DNA of 64,000 bases from Empedobacter falsenii (GCF_013488205.1 NZ_CP040908.1:3474001-3538000), one strand, 5' to 3'; counted from the first letter of the stretch, positions 17,544-27,686 are shown. Notes: generated from the letters alone by a model not told the origin. Program-made: numbers and translations.

Positions 17544-18932
17544 TTACCACATTGGCGTTTGCAAAAATGAAGATAATATTCCTGGAAAAATTCCCATCAC
17601 AATTAAGATAACCATTCCAATGATTAAAAGGAAATTCGTTAATCCGTCTTGTGTTTTTAATTTGTTTTTTCCTTTTTTGAAATACATATAGTTGATGATT
17701 TTGAAGTAATAATACATACTCAAAACTGCCATAACCAATGCAATTACAATCAAAAATAGGTTTTTATCGTTTGTTCCTCCAATACTTAATGCCATAAATT
17801 TAGCGAAGAAACCTCCTGTTAATGGAATACCTGCTAACGAAATCAAAGAAATTGTCATCGCTGCAGCCAGAACTGGATTTGCTTTTCCTAAACCAATGAA
17901 ACTTTCAAATTTTGGATTTTTGAATTGATCAATCGTATAGAAAATAATGAAATTCGCAACCGAATAAGCAATCGTATAGAACATCAAAGCCTCTTTAGAT
18001 GATGAATTGATGTTAAACAAAACAAATAACATGAAACCTGCTTGCGCGATTGATGAATAAGCCATCAAACGTTTGACAGATTTTTGAGAAATTGCTCCGA
18101 AGTTTCCGATAAATAACGTCAAAATGATGATTGACGCAAATAATAAACGGTAATATTCGGCATATTCTACATTTGTTGGGAATGATTTTAAGACTAAAAT
18201 AAATCCTAAAAATGATCCTCCTTTGATGATTGTCGACATAAACGATGTAAACACAGTTGGTGTTCCGTCGTAAACGTCTGGTGTCCATGCATGGAAAGGA
18301 GCTGCAGAAACTTTGAAACAAAATGCAAAGATGATTAAACACCATCCTGCGTAATAAATTGTTTCGAAATCTTTGTTATAGTTCACCAATTGATCAACCA
18401 TAAAAGTTCCTGTTGCGCCATACAAAAATGTTACACCCAACATCAAAATCCCTGTTGAGAAAGCTCCCATCAAGAAATATTTTACAGAAGCTTCTGTACT
18501 TCTAAGACTTTCTTTGTTTGTTCCTGCAATAATGTACATTGGAATTGACATTAATTCGATTCCTAAGAACATAATTACTAAGTTGTGGAATTGTGCTAAA
18601 ACGGCGATTCCTGTAAAAGAGAAGAAAATTAAGGCATAATATTCTGCCACATGTTTTCCTACTTTTCCAAACGAATCTTTGTTCAACAATAAGTAAAAAA
18701 TTGCCAATCCCGCCAATGCGATAAAGAACGAAACGCCGTAAAGCGACTGTCCAATCATATTATCGAATTTTCCTGCGAACATTGAGCAACCTTTCAAATC
18801 GAAAATTCCTCCTACAATCATTCCGAAAAACAGAACAACAGAAAGTATATTTAAGGCACGATTATTTTTGATGTAGAATCCACTAAACATCAAAATAATA
18901 CCTGAAAGTGCTGATAAAATAATCGTATTCAT
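17544..18932 (-). CDS. nuoN: NADH-quinone oxidoreductase subunit N
   Basis: This is one of the three antiporter-like proton-pumping membrane subunits of complex I. The 462-residue protein is hydrophobic throughout, with the proton_antipo_M core including KVSAAPFHAWTPDVYDGTP (conserved Lys) and the MSTIIKGGSFLGF helix. It is the last gene of the nuo operon and lies 20 nt after nuoM. A strong palindromic terminator follows. Confidence 0.96.
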   Translation of the reverse strand: MNTIILSALSGIILMFSGFYIKNNRALNILSVVLFFGMIVGGIFDLKGCSMFAGKFDNMIGQSLYGVSFFIALAGLAIFYLLLNKDSFGKVGKHVAEYYALIFFSFTGIAVLAQFHNLVIMFLGIELMSIPMYIIAGTNKESLRSTEASVKYFLMGAFSTGILMLGVTFLYGATGTFMVDQLVNYNKDFETIYYAGWCLIIFAFCFKVSAAPFHAWTPDVYDGTPTVFTSFMSTIIKGGSFLGFILVLKSFPTNVEYAEYYRLLFASIIILTLFIGNFGAISQKSVKRLMAYSSIAQAGFMLFVLFNINSSSKEALMFYTIAYSVANFIIFYTIDQFKNPKFESFIGLGKANPVLAAAMTISLISLAGIPLTGGFFAKFMALSIGGTNDKNLFLIVIALVMAVLSMYYYFKIINYMYFKKGKNKLKTQDGLTNFLLIIGMVILIVMGIFPGILSSFLQTPMW

Positions 18933-18952
18933 ATCTATTTATTCAAAAATGA

Positions 18953-20371
18953 TTAATGTGCTAATAAATTAAAAATTGGTGTTGGATAAACTCCTAAAAT
19001 AATCACTATGATTGCGATTACTGATAAAACTGCAATTGGTCCAAAACCTCCTTTTTGAGCATCTTTTTGTTTGATGTTTTTTACTTCTCCAAACAATAAT
19101 GCGCTTGATAATCTCAACGTATAAACGGCAGATAAAATAACACCTAAACAAGCCACAACACATAAAACTGGATTGTGTGTAAACAATGCTGAAAGCATCA
19201 TAAACTCTCCGATGAATGAACTTGTCAATGGTAATGCTACGTTTGCTAAACCGAATATCATGAATAAGATAGATAATGTTGGATCAACTTTCGCTAAACC
19301 ACCAATCGATTTGATATCTGTCAAATCATATTTTCTTTCCATAATATCAACACATAACCATAATCCTAAAACAACTAAACCATGTGAAAACATTTGAAAA
19401 TAAGCTCCTGTTACACCATTTGCTAATTCTGAAAATATTGAAACGAAGATTAAAGCCAAGTGAGCAATCGAGCTATATGCAATAATCTTCTTTACATTTT
19501 TTGCACTCAATGCGATTAACGAAGCGTAAACTAATCCGAAAATTGCGATATACGTAATGTATTTGAACAATTCTGAAATTGTTGGGAACATTCCCAAATA
19601 CCAAGTAACCACTGCAAATAATCCCATTTTCGCCATCAAAGCTGAAAGTACAACTGTTAATGGAGTTGGAGATGTTTTGTAGATGGTTGGTTGCCATGTG
19701 TGAAATGGAAAGATTGGAATTTTAATCACAAAAGCGATTAAGAATAACAATGCCAACGCTGTATTTGTTGAATAATGCGGTCCTGTAACTTGTACAACAT
19801 CTGTTAATAAAAATGATGCTGGTTGTAAGAAAAATCCGATGTAAATAATTCCTCCTAACATAAACATCGATCCTAAAATCGTGTATAAGAAGAATGTCAT
19901 ATTTGCGCGAATTTTGTCTTTTCCAATTCCGAATAATCCGATTAAGAAATAAACTGGAATTAAAACAACTTCCCAGAAGAAATAGAATAAAATTAAATCT
20001 TCTGCTAAGAAAACTCCGTTTAATCCTGCTAAAGTGATTAGCAATAACCCATAGAATGTATTGCTATATTTTTGTTTTGTTGTTGATAAATAAACAAAAA
20101 GAGCTAAGTAAGTAAGGTTAGTTAATAAAATCATTAATCCTCCCAAACCTTGAGCATTTAACGCGAAATAAGTTTTAACGCTGTTGAAATTGAACCATTG
20201 TGTTTGAAACGTTAACTCGTTGTTTCCTCCTTTGCAAGTGATAAACAAGTACAACGCCAACAACGCTCCACCAACGAATGCTCCTAACCATCTTTGTGGT
20301 TTTTGACCTTGCATTAATAGCATAAAAACTCCTACTATTAATGGTAAAATGATAAATAAAGATAAAAGCAT
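18953..20371 (-). CDS. nuoM: NADH-quinone oxidoreductase subunit M
   Basis: This is an antiporter-like membrane subunit of complex I that pumps protons. The 472-residue protein has the conserved helices with Lys in VIKIPIFPFHTWQP and Glu in LFYFFWEVVLIPVYFLIG. It lies between nuoL (7 nt upstream) and nuoN (20 nt downstream). Confidence 0.96.
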   Translation of the reverse strand: MLLSLFIILPLIVGVFMLLMQGQKPQRWLGAFVGGALLALYLFITCKGGNNELTFQTQWFNFNSVKTYFALNAQGLGGLMILLTNLTYLALFVYLSTTKQKYSNTFYGLLLITLAGLNGVFLAEDLILFYFFWEVVLIPVYFLIGLFGIGKDKIRANMTFFLYTILGSMFMLGGIIYIGFFLQPASFLLTDVVQVTGPHYSTNTALALLFLIAFVIKIPIFPFHTWQPTIYKTSPTPLTVVLSALMAKMGLFAVVTWYLGMFPTISELFKYITYIAIFGLVYASLIALSAKNVKKIIAYSSIAHLALIFVSIFSELANGVTGAYFQMFSHGLVVLGLWLCVDIMERKYDLTDIKSIGGLAKVDPTLSILFMIFGLANVALPLTSSFIGEFMMLSALFTHNPVLCVVACLGVILSAVYTLRLSSALLFGEVKNIKQKDAQKGGFGPIAVLSVIAIIVIILGVYPTPIFNLLAH

Positions 20372-20378
20372 TACTAAC

Positions 20379-22271
20379 CTATTTTGAAATTAAATACCCC
20401 ATAAAAAAGATTGCGATACCTGCCACGATTCCAACAACCATTAGCATAATATAGAATCCTACATTTCCGTTTTGTAGCTGACGTACATTTTTTGATGCGC
20501 GACCAGAAACAGTTCCAACTCCTAAAACAAAAGCTGCAATTCCTGCTTTTTCTACATATTTTTTCAAGACATCACCTAACTCGAACAATGGTTTTACAAT
20601 TGCATTGTCGTATAATTCGTCGATGTACCATTTATCCTCAAAGAATTTTGCAATTCCAGTTGCTTCACCATCTACATGATTTGTGTATTTCTTGATGGCA
20701 TAATAAATTGCGCCAAGCACACAAAGTAATAAAGCTCCCATCATCATCCATTCTGTTGCATGAGAAACATGATGAGCTTCTCCGATTGATACAACTCCAC
20801 TTAAGAAAGTTTGAAGTTTGTGTCCGTCTTGCATAAACAACGCTGGAATTCCTACATAACCTGCAAAAACAGAAAGAACTGCTAAGATGATTAATGGAAT
20901 TGTCATTGCTGCTGGACTTTCGTGCGGATGAGCATCTTTATCTCTTAAATCTCCTAAGAAAGTCATCGCGTATAAACGGAACATGTAGAATGCTGTCATC
21001 ACAGAAACGATAAATCCGATTCCGTAAACAACTGGATTAGAAACAAACATTCCTAATAACATTTCGTCTTTCGAGAAGAAACCTGATAATCCTGGAATAC
21101 CAGCGATTGCCAAACATCCAATCAAGAAAGTGATATGTGTAATTTTCATGTATTTCTTCAATCCCCCCATTTTGCGCATATCTTGCTCGTGGTGCATTCC
21201 GTGAATCACAGAACCTGCTCCTAAGAATAATAATGCTTTGAAAAATGCGTGCGTCATTACGTGGAAAACTGCTGCGATATACGCTCCAGAACCAATTGCT
21301 GCGAACATTAATCCTAATTGAGAAACTGTAGAATAAGCCAATACTTTTTTGATATCGTTTTGGCGCATTGCAATAGTTGCAGTAACAAAAGCTGTTGCAA
21401 TTCCTACGTACTGAATAACTTGTAATGTGATCGGTGCTGCCGAAAATAATTCGTTGCAACGTGTAATCATAAAAATACCTGCCGTTACCATTGTTGCAGC
21501 GTGAATAAGTGCTGAAACTGGCGTTGGTCCTGCCATCGCATCTGGTAACCAAGTGAACAATGGTAATTGAGCCGATTTACCCGTTGCTGCTAAGAATAAC
21601 AATAATGTGATTCCTGTTAATACAAAACCTGTAAATGCAGATGAATCAATTGCTAATTGGCTGAATACTTTTACATATTCTAACGTTCCAAATTCTTTGA
21701 AAATCCAAAACATCGCCAATAAAAATCCAACATCTCCGATACGGTTCATGATGAAGGCTTTCTTCGCTGCTTTGATATATTCTGGATTTGTAAACCAAAA
21801 ACCAATTAACAAGAATGAACATAATCCTACTCCTTCCCATCCAATAAACATCATTACAAAATTGTTTCCCATAACAAGAATCAACATGAAGAAGATGAAT
21901 AAATTTAGGTAAGAAAAGAATTTTGCAAATCCTTTGTCTTCGCTCATGTAAGCCGAGCTATACACGTGAATTAAAAATCCAACTCCTGTAATAATTAACA
22001 AGAACAAACTCGTTAATGCATCAATTTGAAATGCAAACGGAACTTGTAAAGTTGGAATATTGATAATATCAAATGCCTTAAAAATTAATGGTTGTGCATC
22101 TGCTCCTGATGGAACTGACATAAAAACCATGATTGATAAAATGAAACTTGCCAAAACTGCTCCACTTCCAATGAAAGTCACTAAGCTTTTAGAAAGTACA
22201 TTTCGTCCTAAACCGTTAATTAAAAATCCGATGAATGGAATCAAAGGAATTAACCATATATACTGCTCCAT
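20379..22271 (-). CDS. nuoL: NADH-quinone oxidoreductase subunit L
   Basis: This is the largest antiporter-like subunit of complex I, carrying the long lateral helix at its C-terminus. The 630-residue protein contains the N-terminal proton_antipo_N segment, the motif GKSAQLPLFTWLPDAMAGP with its conserved Lys, and VSALIHAATMVTAGIF. It starts 2 nt after nuoK ends. Confidence 0.97.
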   Translation of the reverse strand: MEQYIWLIPLIPFIGFLINGLGRNVLSKSLVTFIGSGAVLASFILSIMVFMSVPSGADAQPLIFKAFDIINIPTLQVPFAFQIDALTSLFLLIITGVGFLIHVYSSAYMSEDKGFAKFFSYLNLFIFFMLILVMGNNFVMMFIGWEGVGLCSFLLIGFWFTNPEYIKAAKKAFIMNRIGDVGFLLAMFWIFKEFGTLEYVKVFSQLAIDSSAFTGFVLTGITLLLFLAATGKSAQLPLFTWLPDAMAGPTPVSALIHAATMVTAGIFMITRCNELFSAAPITLQVIQYVGIATAFVTATIAMRQNDIKKVLAYSTVSQLGLMFAAIGSGAYIAAVFHVMTHAFFKALLFLGAGSVIHGMHHEQDMRKMGGLKKYMKITHITFLIGCLAIAGIPGLSGFFSKDEMLLGMFVSNPVVYGIGFIVSVMTAFYMFRLYAMTFLGDLRDKDAHPHESPAAMTIPLIILAVLSVFAGYVGIPALFMQDGHKLQTFLSGVVSIGEAHHVSHATEWMMMGALLLCVLGAIYYAIKKYTNHVDGEATGIAKFFEDKWYIDELYDNAIVKPLFELGDVLKKYVEKAGIAAFVLGVGTVSGRASKNVRQLQNGNVGFYIMLMVVGIVAGIAIFFMGYLISK

Positions 22272-22273
22272 TC

Positions 22274-22600
22274 TTAACCTTTTAAACGATTTAACACATT
22301 AATATCTACCGAGTATACTTTGCGGAACAATAAAATTATCACTGATAATCCTACAGCAACCTCAGCCGCAGCCACAACCATAATAAAGAATACTAAAAGT
22401 TGTGCATCTGTTCCTTTTTCTAATGCTGGATTTGCGTGATAGTGCATTTTTGAGAACGCTACTAACAACAAATTCACAGAATTTAACATCAATTCTATAC
22501 ACATAAAAATGACAATTGCGTTACGACGAATCATTACGCCAGCCATTCCTATTCCGAATAGGATTAATGATAAAGTAATATAATAACTGATTGGTAACAT
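22274..22600 (-). CDS. nuoK: NADH-quinone oxidoreductase subunit K
   Basis: This 108-residue, three-helix membrane subunit of complex I carries two conserved membrane glutamates, seen in FMCIELMLNSVNLL and in VVAAAEVAVGLS. It belongs to the proton-translocating connection between the quinone site and the antiporter subunits. It lies 16 nt downstream of nuoJ and abuts nuoL. Confidence 0.96.
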   Translation of the reverse strand: MLPISYYITLSLILFGIGMAGVMIRRNAIVIFMCIELMLNSVNLLLVAFSKMHYHANPALEKGTDAQLLVFFIMVVAAAEVAVGLSVIILLFRKVYSVDINVLNRLKG

Positions 22601-22616
22601 CTTTTACTTTTTATAT

Positions 22617-23135
22617 TTAATCCAATAATTCTTCGTCCTTTTTCGATAACATCACCGCTCCAATCATTGCAGAAATAAACAAAATACTGCTCAACTCGAA
22701 TGGTAAAACATATTCTGAATACAACAATGATCCTAAATTGTGAATCAATCCTAAATCACCTGTTCCCATTTCTACAGCTGTGTTTGCAGAAGCTTGATTT
22801 TGTGAGAAAATACTAATTGTCAAGGCAATAAATAATAAAGAGATTAAACTCGCTGCTAATATTTTTGCTGGTCGACCAAATGATTTCTTTTCACTATTCA
22901 AGTTCATCAACATCACCACGAATAAGAACAATACCATAATTGCTCCGGCATAGACAATGACGTTTACAATTGCCAAAAACTGTGCGTTTAGCAATACATA
23001 ATGTCCGCTGATGCAGAAGAATGTTACGATTAAATATAAAATGGAATGTACAGGATTCTTACTGAACACCATTAGTAGCGCACTTAACACCGTTAAGCTC
23101 GACAAAACATAGAATAAAATGATAGGTAATTCCAT
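22617..23135 (-). CDS. nuoJ: NADH-quinone oxidoreductase subunit J
   Basis: This is a five-helix membrane subunit of complex I. I place the start at the ATG at 23135, giving 172 residues beginning MELPIILFYVLSSLT, because it overlaps the nuoI stop by one base (TAATG) and begins directly with the first helix. The frame is open further upstream to 23249, but that extension lies inside nuoI and is not hydrophobic. The segment FLAIVNVIVYAGAIMVLFLF matches the pi-bulge helix TM3 of the family. Confidence 0.94.
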   Translation of the reverse strand: MELPIILFYVLSSLTVLSALLMVFSKNPVHSILYLIVTFFCISGHYVLLNAQFLAIVNVIVYAGAIMVLFLFVVMLMNLNSEKKSFGRPAKILAASLISLLFIALTISIFSQNQASANTAVEMGTGDLGLIHNLGSLLYSEYVLPFELSSILFISAMIGAVMLSKKDEELLD

Positions 23136-23635
23136 TAATTTGTAGCTTTTTTCGGGATTAATAAATCTTCTTTCGAATAGATAAAGTTTTGACGTTTGAA
23201 ACTTGCTGGTGGAACTGTTTGCGATAAATAAACAGCATCTTTTGGACAAGCTTCTTCACAGAATCCACAGAAAATACAACGTAACATGTTAATTTCATAT
23301 TTCGCTGCATATTTTTCTTCGCGGTAAAGATTTTCTTCACCAGGAAGTCTTTCTGCTGCTTCCATTGTAATTGCTTCTGCTGGACAAGCCAAAGCACAAA
23401 GTCCACAAGCCGTACAATTTTCACGATCTTCTTCGTCTCTATTCAAAACGTGTAATCCTCTAAATACAGGACTAAACGGTCTTTGTTTTTCTGGATAACT
23501 AATTGTTGCTTTCTTCGAAAAGAAATGCTTCAATGTAATCATCAACCCTTTTGCGATAGAAATCAAATAGATACTTTCCCAAAAAGTAAGGGGTTTACGT
23601 TCTACTTGTTTTACTCTATTTGTAATTGGTTTCAT
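23135..23635 (-). CDS. nuoI: NADH-quinone oxidoreductase subunit I
   Basis: This is the peripheral-arm subunit of complex I that carries clusters N6a and N6b. The 166-residue protein has two 4Fe-4S motifs, CTACGLCALACP and CIFCGFCEEACP, both complete. An N-terminal amphipathic region anchors it at the membrane. It is followed directly by nuoJ with a one-base overlap. Confidence 0.96.
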   Translation of the reverse strand: MKPITNRVKQVERKPLTFWESIYLISIAKGLMITLKHFFSKKATISYPEKQRPFSPVFRGLHVLNRDEEDRENCTACGLCALACPAEAITMEAAERLPGEENLYREEKYAAKYEINMLRCIFCGFCEEACPKDAVYLSQTVPPASFKRQNFIYSKEDLLIPKKATN

Positions 23636-23657
23636 ACTTTTAATGATTTTGATGATT

Positions 23658-24707
23658 CTACTTGTTTAATAATAAAATCACTAAGCCTGTAATTAACATA
23701 TTGATTAATGCTAAAGGCAATAATTTTTTCCAACCTAAATCCATTAATTGGTCATATCTGAAACGAGGAATCGTCCAACGCACCCACATATAGAAGAAGA
23801 TGAAGAAACAAGCTTTACCGAATAATGAAAGGAAATTAAGAATTGCCGTTCCATTCACTCCGATAGAGTTTACTAATGTTGCATCGTCTACAAATGGGAT
23901 ATCGTATCCACCAAAATATAAGGTAGAAATTACTACAGAACTGATAAACATGTTGATGTATTCTGCGAATAAGAAGAATCCCATCTTCATCGAAGAATAT
24001 TCTGAGTGATAACCTCCAATTAACTCATTTTCTGCTTCTGGTAAATCGAACGGAGTACGGTTAGTTTCTGCGAACGAACAAACCAAGAAAATAATAAATC
24101 CTAATGGTTGTAATAAGATAAACCACGCATGCTCTTGTTGATAATGTACAATATCACTCAATTTTAAAGAACCTGTCATCATCAAAATTGTGATTAACAC
24201 TATTCCCATCGGTAATTCGTACGAAATAATCTGCGAAGCTGCACGCAAACCTCCCATTAAAGAGTATTTGTTGTTCGATGCCCAAGCACCAATCATAATT
24301 CCATAAACACCTAAACTTAATACACCTAAAATGTATAAAAATCCGATGTTAACATCTGCAATTTGAGGAACAACTACACGATCTCCAATCTCGAAAGCTG
24401 TCGACCATGGAATAACTGCACCTGTCATACAAGCTACAATCATTGCCAAAGATGGACCTAAGATGAATAAAAATTTATTCGAATCTTTTGGTGTAATTTC
24501 CTCTTTCGAGAATAATTTTAAACCATCGGCAAGCGGTTGTAATAAACCAAAAATACCTGCACGGTTTGGTCCGATACGATCTTGTAAGAATGCTGCAACT
24601 TTACGCTCAGCCCAAGTAGAATACATGGCAACAACTAATGCAAAACCAATCATTACGCCTACTAAAGCTAACTTTTCTAATGCATCAGCAATAAATTCTT
24701 CTGTCAT
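23658..24707 (-). CDS. nuoH: NADH-quinone oxidoreductase subunit H
   Basis: This membrane subunit forms the quinone-binding chamber of complex I. The 349-residue protein has about eight helices and the conserved loops KLFSKEEITPKDSNK and TNRTPFDLPEAENELIGGYH, which line the quinone channel with acidic residues. It sits between nuoG and nuoI, in the canonical order. Confidence 0.97.
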   Translation of the reverse strand: MTEEFIADALEKLALVGVMIGFALVVAMYSTWAERKVAAFLQDRIGPNRAGIFGLLQPLADGLKLFSKEEITPKDSNKFLFILGPSLAMIVACMTGAVIPWSTAFEIGDRVVVPQIADVNIGFLYILGVLSLGVYGIMIGAWASNNKYSLMGGLRAASQIISYELPMGIVLITILMMTGSLKLSDIVHYQQEHAWFILLQPLGFIIFLVCSFAETNRTPFDLPEAENELIGGYHSEYSSMKMGFFLFAEYINMFISSVVISTLYFGGYDIPFVDDATLVNSIGVNGTAILNFLSLFGKACFFIFFYMWVRWTIPRFRYDQLMDLGWKKLLPLALINMLITGLVILLLNK

Positions 24708-24731
24708 TTTGTTAATTTTATTTACGAATGA

Positions 24732-25814
24732 TTAATCTTTAAAATCTTTACTTGTTGCTGGTCCATCAATTTTTGATAAATCACGATTTGGTTCATTTAC
24801 TTCAGAAACCGAGTGAATATCTAATAAAATTTTTGGATCGCGTTTGATCACTTTCGGAAGTGTTTCTTTTGGCTCCACTTTATTCTCAAAGTAATGACCT
24901 TGACGAACAACAGAATCTTTAGAAATTTCTGATGGTTTTTCTAACGTCCAATCGTTGATATCTTTTTTATCGAAACGACATGTGTTACAAATCCAATCTT
25001 TTACTTCGTTAAATTCATCTTTGCGAGCTGTTACACGGAAAACTTCATTTCCACGGAACCACACTTGTGCTTTACCTGAACAAGTAGGACAATCGCGATG
25101 AGCATCAACTGGTTTCAAGAACCAAACACGGTTTTTGAAACGGAACGTTTTATCTGTTAAAGCTCCAACTGGACAAACATCAATAATATTTCCGATGAAT
25201 TCATTATCTAAACTTTTGTTGATATGAGTTGAAATTTCAGCGTGATCTCCACGATTCATTACACCATGCTCACGACAACCTGTGATTTGATCCGCAGTTT
25301 TTACACAACGATAACATAAAATGCATCGGTTCATGTTCAACTGAATATTTGGACCTAAATCTTCTTTTGGGAATGTACGACGATCAAATTCGTAACGCGT
25401 TGCTTCTGCTCCGTGCTCGTAACTTAAATCTTGTAATTTACATTCTCCTGCCTGATCACATACTGGACAATCTAAAGGGTGATTGATTAATAATAATTCA
25501 ACAATCCCTTTACGTGCCTCAACTGTACGCTCAGATGTTTTATTGCCTACAACCATTCCGTCCATAACTGTTGTACGACAAGACGGAACCAATTTTGGCA
25601 TTGGACGAGGATCTGCTTCACTACCTTTTGATACTTCTACCAAACACGTTCTACAGTTTCCTCCTGTATTTTCTAATTTACCGTAGTAACACATCGCTGG
25701 AGGTGCTACTTCTTTACCAATCATACGAGCGGCTTGAAGGATCGTTGTTCCCGCAGGTACTTCAATCGTTTCGTTATCGATGGTAACTTTAAATAATGGT
25801 GTTTCTTCTGCCAT
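24732..25814 (-). CDS. nuoG: NADH-quinone oxidoreductase subunit G, short form
   Basis: This is the iron-sulfur subunit of the peripheral arm. I start it at the ATG at 25814 (360 residues, MAEETPLFKVT), 7 nt after nuoF; an upstream in-frame start at 25859 would lie inside nuoF. Visible ligands are the 2Fe-2S set (cysteines in AMCYYGKLENTGGNCRTC and PSCRT), the His/Cys set HPLDCPVCDQAGEC (N5), and NRCILCYRC with DVCPVGA (N4). The protein stops soon after the start of the molybdopterin-oxidoreductase-like domain, so it is far shorter than the 700-900-residue NuoG of other phyla. A CPTC/CNTC cysteine pair remains near its end. Confidence 0.92.
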   Translation of the reverse strand: MAEETPLFKVTIDNETIEVPAGTTILQAARMIGKEVAPPAMCYYGKLENTGGNCRTCLVEVSKGSEADPRPMPKLVPSCRTTVMDGMVVGNKTSERTVEARKGIVELLLINHPLDCPVCDQAGECKLQDLSYEHGAEATRYEFDRRTFPKEDLGPNIQLNMNRCILCYRCVKTADQITGCREHGVMNRGDHAEISTHINKSLDNEFIGNIIDVCPVGALTDKTFRFKNRVWFLKPVDAHRDCPTCSGKAQVWFRGNEVFRVTARKDEFNEVKDWICNTCRFDKKDINDWTLEKPSEISKDSVVRQGHYFENKVEPKETLPKVIKRDPKILLDIHSVSEVNEPNRDLSKIDGPATSKDFKD

Positions 25815-25821
25815 CTTCGTA

Positions 25822-27180
25822 TTAATTTGCGGTTTCTTTAATTTCGATTGGATCAGCATAATGTGCTAAACCAAAATTACGCGTCAAACATTCTTCTGGA
25901 TTATTAATATGCCATTCGAACTCATCACGGAAGTGACGAATTGCCGCTGCAACTGGCCAAGCCGCTGCATCTCCTAATGGACAAATTGTATTTCCTTCGA
26001 TTTTACGTTGTACATCCCATAACAATTCGATATCAGACATTTTTCCTTTTCCTTCATCGATTCTTTTCAAGATTTTCTCCATCCAACCAGTTCCTTCGCG
26101 ACATGGTGAACATTGTCCACACGATTCGTGACGATAGAAACGAGCTAATGTATAGGTATGATAAACAACGTCTTGATCTTCGTCTAACACGATAAATCCT
26201 CCAGACCCCATCATTGTTCCTGTTTGGAAACCTCCTTCTGATAAACTTTCGTAATTCATATAACGAGGTTTACCTTCAGCAGTTTTTAACAATAAGTTTG
26301 CTGGAACAATTGGCACAGAGCTTCCTCCAGGAATACATGCTTTAAGACGTTTTCCATTTGGAATTCCTCCACAATATTCATCTGAATAAATAAATTCTTC
26401 AACCGTAATGGTCATATCAATTTCATAAACGCCTGGTTTATTAATATTACCACAAGCTGAAATTAATTTTGTTCCTGTAGAACGCCCAACTCCAATTTTA
26501 GAATATGCTTCTCCTCCAATCTCAATAATTGGAACAATTGCAGCAATAGTTTCTACATTATTTACAACTGTTGGTCTTCCCCATAAACCTTTAACAGCTG
26601 GGAAAGGTGGTTTTAGACGTGGATTTCCACGTTTACCTTCTAAAGATTCTAACAATGCCGTTTCCTCACCACAGATATAAGCTCCACCTCCACGTTGAAC
26701 ATAAATTTCGCAATCGAATCCAGTTCCTTGGATGTTTTTACCTAACCAACCTGCAGTTTTTGCTTCGTCGATTGCTTCTTCTAAAATTTCTGCAACCCAC
26801 GCATATTCTCCACGGATATAAATAAATGATGTATTAGATCCTAAACAGAATGATGAAATCAAAACTCCTTCAATTAATAAATGAGGAATATATTCCATCA
26901 AGAAACGGTCTTTGAACGTTCCTGGTTCTGATTCGTCTGCGTTTACCACTAAGTGTCTTGGAACACCTTCTGGCTTTGCCAAAAAGCTCCATTTCATTCC
27001 AGTTGGGAAACCTGCTCCACCACGACCTCTTAAACCAGAAGTTTTTACTTCTTCTAAGATTTCATCCGTTGTCATTTTAAATGCTTTCTCAGCATTTGCA
27101 TAACCACCATTTTCGCGGTAAGCTTGGTAATGACGAATACCTGGAACATCAATATTTTTTAACAGTAATTTTTGTCCCAT
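25822..27180 (-). CDS. nuoF: NADH-quinone oxidoreductase subunit F
   Basis: This subunit binds NADH and FMN and carries cluster N3. The 452-residue protein has the nucleotide-binding glycine-rich segment GLRGRGGAGFPTGMKW, a second NADH segment (GAYICGEETALLESLEG), and the 4Fe-4S ligands SCGQCSPCREG and NTICPLGD. Its ATG overlaps the nuoE stop by one base. This is the electron entry point of complex I, so the complex here accepts NADH directly, unlike the 11-subunit forms that lack NuoEFG. Confidence 0.97.
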   Translation of the reverse strand: MGQKLLLKNIDVPGIRHYQAYRENGGYANAEKAFKMTTDEILEEVKTSGLRGRGGAGFPTGMKWSFLAKPEGVPRHLVVNADESEPGTFKDRFLMEYIPHLLIEGVLISSFCLGSNTSFIYIRGEYAWVAEILEEAIDEAKTAGWLGKNIQGTGFDCEIYVQRGGGAYICGEETALLESLEGKRGNPRLKPPFPAVKGLWGRPTVVNNVETIAAIVPIIEIGGEAYSKIGVGRSTGTKLISACGNINKPGVYEIDMTITVEEFIYSDEYCGGIPNGKRLKACIPGGSSVPIVPANLLLKTAEGKPRYMNYESLSEGGFQTGTMMGSGGFIVLDEDQDVVYHTYTLARFYRHESCGQCSPCREGTGWMEKILKRIDEGKGKMSDIELLWDVQRKIEGNTICPLGDAAAWPVAAAIRHFRDEFEWHINNPEECLTRNFGLAHYADPIEIKETAN

Positions 27181-27671
27181 TATGCTAATTTTTTCAATTC
27201 CTCGATTAATTCGTCTACTTTCTCGATCGTTAAATTCTCACGATACGTTTTTCCTAACTGTAACATTGGCGCGTAACCACATGCTCCTAAACATTCGGCT
27301 GGTTTTAATGTAAATAAACCATCTGCCGAAGTTCCACCAGCTTCGATATTTAATTTTGTTTTGATGTGCTCGATAATTTTGTCCGAACCTCTTAACATAC
27401 AAGGTCCTGTTTGACAAACTTCTAACACAAATTTCCCTACAGGATTTAAGTTAAACATCGAATAAAATGAAGCTACTTCGTAAACTTCTACTGGTAAAAT
27501 ATTCAATACTTCTGCAACATAATCTAAATGAGGTGTGTCTAACCAACCACCAAACTCAGCTTGTGCCACATGAAGCAAAGGAATCAATGCACTTTGTTTT
27601 TTATCCTCTGGATAACGTGCAATGATTTTATCTACTTTTTGTTGTGTCTCTTCTGAAAATTGAATTGCCAT
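27180..27671 (-). CDS. nuoE: NADH-quinone oxidoreductase subunit E
   Basis: The 163-residue thioredoxin-like 2Fe-2S subunit carries cluster N1a. The four cysteine ligands are visible in EVCQTGPCMLRG and AECLGACGYAP. With nuoF and nuoG it forms the NADH-dehydrogenase module. It overlaps nuoF by one base. Confidence 0.96.
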   Translation of the reverse strand: MAIQFSEETQQKVDKIIARYPEDKKQSALIPLLHVAQAEFGGWLDTPHLDYVAEVLNILPVEVYEVASFYSMFNLNPVGKFVLEVCQTGPCMLRGSDKIIEHIKTKLNIEAGGTSADGLFTLKPAECLGACGYAPMLQLGKTYRENLTIEKVDELIEELKKLA

Positions 27672-27686
27672 TTTTAATAATTTTTA

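Noticed and set aside
21037-21552. 171-codon ORF overlapping nuoL in another frame
   Set aside because: It lies wholly within nuoL and has the Ser/Arg/Asn/Tyr-rich composition of a frame-shifted membrane gene.
23136-23249. Longer nuoJ beginning at 23249
   Set aside because: The extension lies in the nuoI coding region, is not hydrophobic, and the ATG at 23135 overlaps the nuoI stop as TAATG.
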